This document shows positions 50,501 through 56,500 of a stretch of DNA of 64,000 nt, in pieces (the first letter of the stretch is position 1; each line of letters begins with the position of its first letter). The translations under genes and the position numbers were made by a program. This DNA comes from Gnetum montanum (lineage: Eukaryota; Streptophyta; Gnetopsida; Gnetales; Gnetaceae), in the NCBI GenBank assembly GCA_015680685.1, contig MNCI01006080.1:289855-353854 (forward strand), given 5' to 3'. The notes under the pieces were generated by a model. The model saw nothing but the letters and a program-made list of their open reading frames with translations, had not been told where the DNA came from and ran no database searches.

Positions 50501-53500
50501 CCCCCCTCTTAGCCATTGTCGGGCATTGTGCTTGTGAGCCTGATCGAGCTATCGTTGTCGCTGATCTTCCTCCTCCTAAAGCTGATCCCGCTTCGCCTGC
50601 TTGTGTTGTCTCTGGGTCGCGTCCTCTTGAATAAACTCTTCCTGCACTTGGGCCTGGATTTCGTCAATTAAGCGGGCCTTGGCAGCCTCGGCCATGAGGT
50701 CCTGTTGCCTCACCCGCTCCTGTTCTCCCTCCAAAAATTGGGCTTCTAGGTTGGCCCAGGCCTGCGCAAGGGCTTCATGCCATTTGACTTCCCATTGCCG
50801 CCGCTCAGCCTCCCGCGCCTCGTCTGCGGCCCTTTGTGTGGCCTGTCGTAGCTCTTCGTGCCAACTCCTATGGCCAGAGGTCTTCGGCCAGGGGGGTGGC
50901 GCTCCCGTTGGGTCTGTCAGCCCCGCGTGAAGGTTGAAGCCCAAAGGGNNNNNNNNNNNNNNNNNNNNNNNNNNNNNNNNNNNNNNNNNNNNNNNNNNNN
51001 NNNNNNNNNNNNNNNNNNNNNNNNNNNNNNNNNNNNGCAGGGCCCTGGGGGTTTGCAGCAGGGGGCTATTTGGGGGGTAGAAGACGACAGGTGCTGCCCC
51101 CCCTATGCCCCCCGCCACAAGGCAAGAATTAACCTAGAATGGCGGCCGCGTCGTTTGAGCAGGAGGGCCTCCAGAAAAAAGCGGGGGAGGTTGACCTGGC
51201 GACCTAACTTCAGACAACGCAGAAAAGCAAAGTGTAGGCCCTGGAGCTTGGAACCGTTGCCAGACTGGACAAAAAATTTGTCCACCAGATCTACTACTTA
51301 GGCCTAGAGACGGGGCAGGGAAGATCTGGGCACCTGTTGGCTCCTAGTTCGAGGCAGGGGCCTGTTGAAGAACATTTTTGTGTCCTGCAGGCTGCGGGTG
51401 GACGACAGGATGACCTCACCAGCGATCTGGGCCCCCAGACAGCTAGCGATTGAGGACTTGGTGATCAGAATCTCGTGCCCTCGGAAAAAGGTGTGGTCGT
51501 CGGCCCAATTGGAGAAGAACGCATCATCTACCAGATCTGGGTCCCCGACCAGTTGCTGCAGAGGGTCAGACCAGCCGCATTGTGTCACCATCTACTAGAG
51601 CTCTTCGTCCTCCCGAAACACGGCGCAGTTCGGCTCAAATGTAGGCGTGATTCCCATCGTCGCCTTGATTTCTTTCCACGTGTGGAGAGTTTGGAGGACC
51701 AGTCGTTGGGGGGGGGGGAGCCATTTTTGCAGGAAAATAGTGTGATTCTTTGCTTTCCACGCTACCCATAAAAGTAGCGTGGCCCAAGAATCTCCGGTGA
51801 GGCGCATTGGGGGGATCACCGTCGCCGTGCGCCACGTGGCGCACATGCATACACAATCATACGCGAAGTGTTGAACTGTCTTTGCCGCCGCACCGCATGT
51901 GGGACAGGTGTCGTGCTGTAAGATCTCACGCTGACATAGGAGGGCACGTACGGGTAGCATGTCCCATCGAACTAGCCAGAGAAAATTTTTTATTTTCTCG
52001 GGTAGCCGCCCCTTCTAGATCTGCTGCCAGCTAGCGATTTGGAGGTACTTGGCGGCTAGCAGGGCACGCGGATTGAGACCCAACCACCCACAGGCCTGCA
52101 TCGCACGTGCGTGCCGGTACAGCGCTTGCCAGGCCCTAGAATCCTACACTCTTGCCTCCCAACGCAGATATTTTGCATTCATGATGCGGATCCACTGGAT
52201 CGGTTCTTCGTGCGGGCGCGTAAACCGAAGCATCAGCCGTTGCTGTCCTAGCATCAGTTCGTCCTCGAAGGACATGATGACCAATCCACCCGCGTTTCAG
52301 GGGCGCGCTACCCGCTCCCAACTGACCAGGTGGATCTTGCCCCCCCATTGACCCCCTCCCAGATGAAGCTACGGACCAGCATGTTAATTTCATTGATGAT
52401 GGCGCTAGGGGGGTGGCAACTGCCACCACGAATTGGGCAATTGCCATGAGGATCCCCGTTGCCACAAGCAGGTGTCTTTTGCGGCTCAGGAATTGATTTG
52501 CCCAGTGGCCCATTCTTCTCTCAATTTTTTCCAACAACAGTCCCCATGACATGGTTCGCCCCCACCAGAAGAGGGGGATGCCTAGATAGGTGTCATTGCC
52601 CATCCCGGGTAAGATGTTCAGGATTTGCACCACCCGGTTTTTAATTTGCTCATCAACATTAATGAAATGAGCTGAAGATTTGGTCCGATAATCTCCAGCC
52701 CTAATTTAGCAGCCAGGTGGGACAGAGCAACGTTGATGCATTGTGCCTGTGGGACCGCCACCTGACTGAGTAGCATTGTATCATCCGCATAGTGTTTGGC
52801 CCGACATGCCACCCTGGCGATGCCCAAAGCATCCACCCTGGATGTGCTGCAGTAGTGCTGCATTAAGTCCATGGCGATGATGAAAAGAAGGGGTCAGAGC
52901 AGGTCCTCCTATCTCAGCCCCTTTCCTGGAGAGGAGAGGCCCCGCAACCCCCCACCGCCCCCACCCACGTCGAAAGAAAAATCAATTGAGCACTGCATGT
53001 GAATGCACAGCTGGATGAACTGCTGATCAAACCCTTTCAAGTGCATAATGGACTGCAATGCCTCCCAGCTGAGTGTGTTGTATGCCTTAGTAATGTCAAG
53101 CTTGAGGCAAAGCCCAGGGAAACCCAAACTTCGAAGCGAGTGAAGCACCTCCTGCATGAGGAGAACTTGGTCATGAATGGTTCGGCCCTGCACAAATCCC
53201 GCCTGGTTGATCCCCACAAGCCTGGGCATAAGTGGCACAAGCCTATGCACCAGGAGCTTGGAGAAGAGCCGAATGAGCATGTTGCATACACTGATAGGGC
53301 GAAAGTGTTCAGGGCGGTGTGCGTCTGACTGTTTCGGGATGCACACAATCCAGGAACAATTGAGTTCCCTTCGGACCTGCCTTTTGGCCAGCATGAGATT
53401 GAACACATCTAGGCTATTGGGTCCCACAATATTCAAAAATGTCTTAAAGAATTCAAGGCTCTAGTCGTCAGGACTAGGCACCCTTCCTCCCAGCATGCTG

Positions 53501-56500
53501 TTGATAGTGGCAATGAGTTCCTGCCAAGAGAAAGGGGCCAGTAGTCGCATGTTGTCGGTCTCGTTCAGCACTCGCATCACGTGGATTGAGATTGGCTTGG
53601 TGGGACGCTTGGCCAAGATCCTCCCCAGTACTGCGCCAGCTCGTTTGCAATTTTCTGCGGATCATCAATAGTCTCCCCATCATGGTTGCGAAGACAGCGT
53701 GGTTCTCCCCCCCCCAATGTGTCTTAGCCATGGCAAAGAAGAATCTTGTTTGCCTATCCCCCTCCCTGATCCATCTGACCCAGGAGCGTTGCCGTCAGTA
53801 TGTCTCTTCTTCCAGGTCAAGCGATTGGAGCTGACGCAACGTGTGTTGTTCCTCCTCGTGCAGGTCCTCCCTTGCTTCCTGCTGGGCCTGGATCTGGCCA
53901 AGTTGATCCTGGAGGGTGCGAGGGCCCGAATGGCCCACTTCAGAAGAAGTAAGGCCTCCTTAAGGAAATTCCGGGGATCACCTTGGCCAGGCTGGTAATC
54001 TGCCCAGATGTCCTCCACCAACGGCCTCAACCACGGCTTAGTTAACCAAGCGGCTTCAAAGTGGAACGATCGTGGGGCTCGGGGCTTATCCGGCCCGATT
54101 GAACATACCAGCGAGCGGTGGTCCGACGTGACTTGCTCCTGCCCTGAAACACAGACAGAGGAGTGGAGGAGGAGGTCGGAGCTTATGCATACCCGATCAA
54201 TTCGGGAAAGGACGTGGTCCGGGCCCTTCCTCTGATTACTCCATGTGAATCGGCAGTTCTCAATGGGTAGGTCCACCAGGGAGAAGGTTGCCAGAAAAGC
54301 TTGGAATTCTTGTGCACCGGGTGAAGGGGGGGCAACCCCCCTGGACTTCTCCCAAGGGTGGAGGCGTTGGTTGAAATCCCCCACCACAATCCACGATTGA
54401 TGGTCCGGGACCAACGTCGCCACCCGGGTCAGCTCGTGCAACCACTGTTCCTAGTTCTGCGCCCCGTAGAAATTAGTCAACCAGATCCCCTGGGAGGGGA
54501 GCTGGACAGTTATGGCCCACTGCGATGCATCCATGAGCATCATGGTGTAGCGGGCCAGTATGCCGAGTCCACCGGCCCGGCCCAGACAGGGGTGCACATG
54601 GGTGGTCCAACCTTTCCATTGGAGAAGGTGCGATTCCATTGCTTGCAATTTGGTCTCTTGGAGGCAAACAATGTCACAATCTTCATCACGAACAATTCTG
54701 CGTAGGGTATTTCTTTTATAGGGGGTACCCTAAAGTGTTGCTAGACTGTATGCATACCTTTGCAGGTAAATTAGTGTGATATGGAAAATTTCATTAAGAG
54801 ATCAACACCAACCAAAATAGGTAGAAAAACTAGTTTGTTTGTAAATTGCTAGCAATGCTTTTCTTGGTCACTCTAGTAGAGTATGAGTAGGCCCTTCATA
54901 AGCCATCAATGTCAAAGCAATCAGTTTGGTGGAGATTGTACTTGAAATCAATAATGGATATATAGATAAACAAACAAAAATATACTGACTTGACAGACAT
55001 CAACTTATTCCAACATTTCAAACATTCATCATAGTTCATTAAAGCCGGAATTCTTGAGGGCCTAGCGTTATCACAGGCTACTTCATGATTGCTTGATTCT
55101 TGGTTGTCCTCATCTTCAGTTTCATGTACTTGCTCATAGTCTTTTTGCCCTTGCTTAGTAGTTTTGTGGTAGGTGCTTTCAGATGTTTCTAGTTTTAGAA
55201 GAAACAAACATACTAACCACCATGTGTGTTTCATTTTCTTCTATCTTATCATTGATTGCTTTTTATAAAGTTGCACTGTAGGTTTGTGCTTGCTATATCA
55301 AAATTGCTACATGGATTTTATCTAAAATGTTTGATGCTTCTTCAGGCTTCCTTGATGATTGTGAAGTCATAAGATTAATCACCCATGGAATAGATGGAAG
55401 GATGCCATTGTAGTTGCTCTATGGTCAGATGGGCTCTACTCTAGGTCATTAACGATGCAAGTTTTTTTTTTAAATGTTCACGACTGATTATTGCATCGTC
55501 ATCACATGACCTTTCTACAAACATGGAAGACTTAAATTTATTAATTAATGAATTTCTAAAGAATAGTGCACCAAAAACACAACTTTTAACATTATCATCA
55601 TCATTGTATCCCAACTACATGGGGTCAGCTATATGAGTTTTTTTACATCATTTGCTTCTATAAAGAGCCAAATAAGCATTAATACCAAAATCTGGATGTT
55701 TTTCTTCATGCAAGAAAGCATGGTATGTTTTGGTCTACCTTTTTGTTGATTCTCCTTAACTTTAATAGAACAACCTTTTCTGATAGGAGCATTCTCTGGT
55801 CTTCTGAACACATGACGAAACCATCTAAGATGGTTTTCCTTAATCTTTTTATCTATGATAGCCACTCCTAAATTTCCCCTAATAAGAGAGCTGTTGATTT
55901 GATATAGCACATGCCATAATTCATAATAACAGATAGGGACATAATTAAGAGTGAGCATGGACACTAACACTAATTAGAACTCAAATAGAGACTAAATTTT
56001 TATGGAACATTAAACAAAAGCTATGTTTATGAATAGGAAATATATCAAAGGCAGAGACTAGAACCACTATTCAGAACAACAAAGGTTTATGATCTTAGCA
56101 AGTAGTTATTGTAGAAGTAATGAATTTGGAACACCATCATCATTATCTTAGCTTTGTCCCAACAAATTGGGGTTGGCTACATGAGTTTTTTTTTACCCTT
56201 GTCCTCTATAAAAAGTGTTTGTTCTTTTCAGAGGTCTTTCCAGTGAGAGTGCATATTGTAGCCAAATTTCTGAAATAAAGACAATTGGAACTAGTCAGTA
56301 CACTACATTAACATCATTTAGTATCTGTACACTTAGAATAACTTATCTAATTTATGGCTTCTCACAGATATTCAAAAAGCTAACAGCATTCACAAACTAA
56401 AAGAAAAATAAATAAAAATCAGAAATAATGCCTTACCAACCCATGGGTCCTTGTTACTATTTCATGCATGTACAATGAGATCTGAAATTCTAAATTTAAC

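Larger units (their letters stand above)
50155..54735 (-). mobile_element. LINE C: minus-strand L1-type LINE, truncated at the start of ORF2
   Basis: Read right to left: start of ORF2 with endonuclease (54720-53680), RT (53436-52136), zinc region (51960-51800), extra domain (51660-51103), coiled coil (50860-50590), J-like domain (50496-50260), a very short 3' part and a T-run (50155-50161) for the tail. It is GC- and CpG-rich, close to LINE A (RT about 90% identical by eye), and the best preserved copy, though still with frame breaks. Ns fill 50949-51036. No convincing target-site duplication was found. Confidence 0.9.

Noticed and set aside
50212-50634. 140-codon + strand open frame over the LINE C 3' end
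   Set aside because: It is the antisense of the coiled-coil and J-like coding region; the minus frame is the one conserved between copies.
54896-55234. Acidic minus-strand open frame
   Set aside because: No recognisable domain, no partner exons, AT-rich intron context; not supported as a gene.
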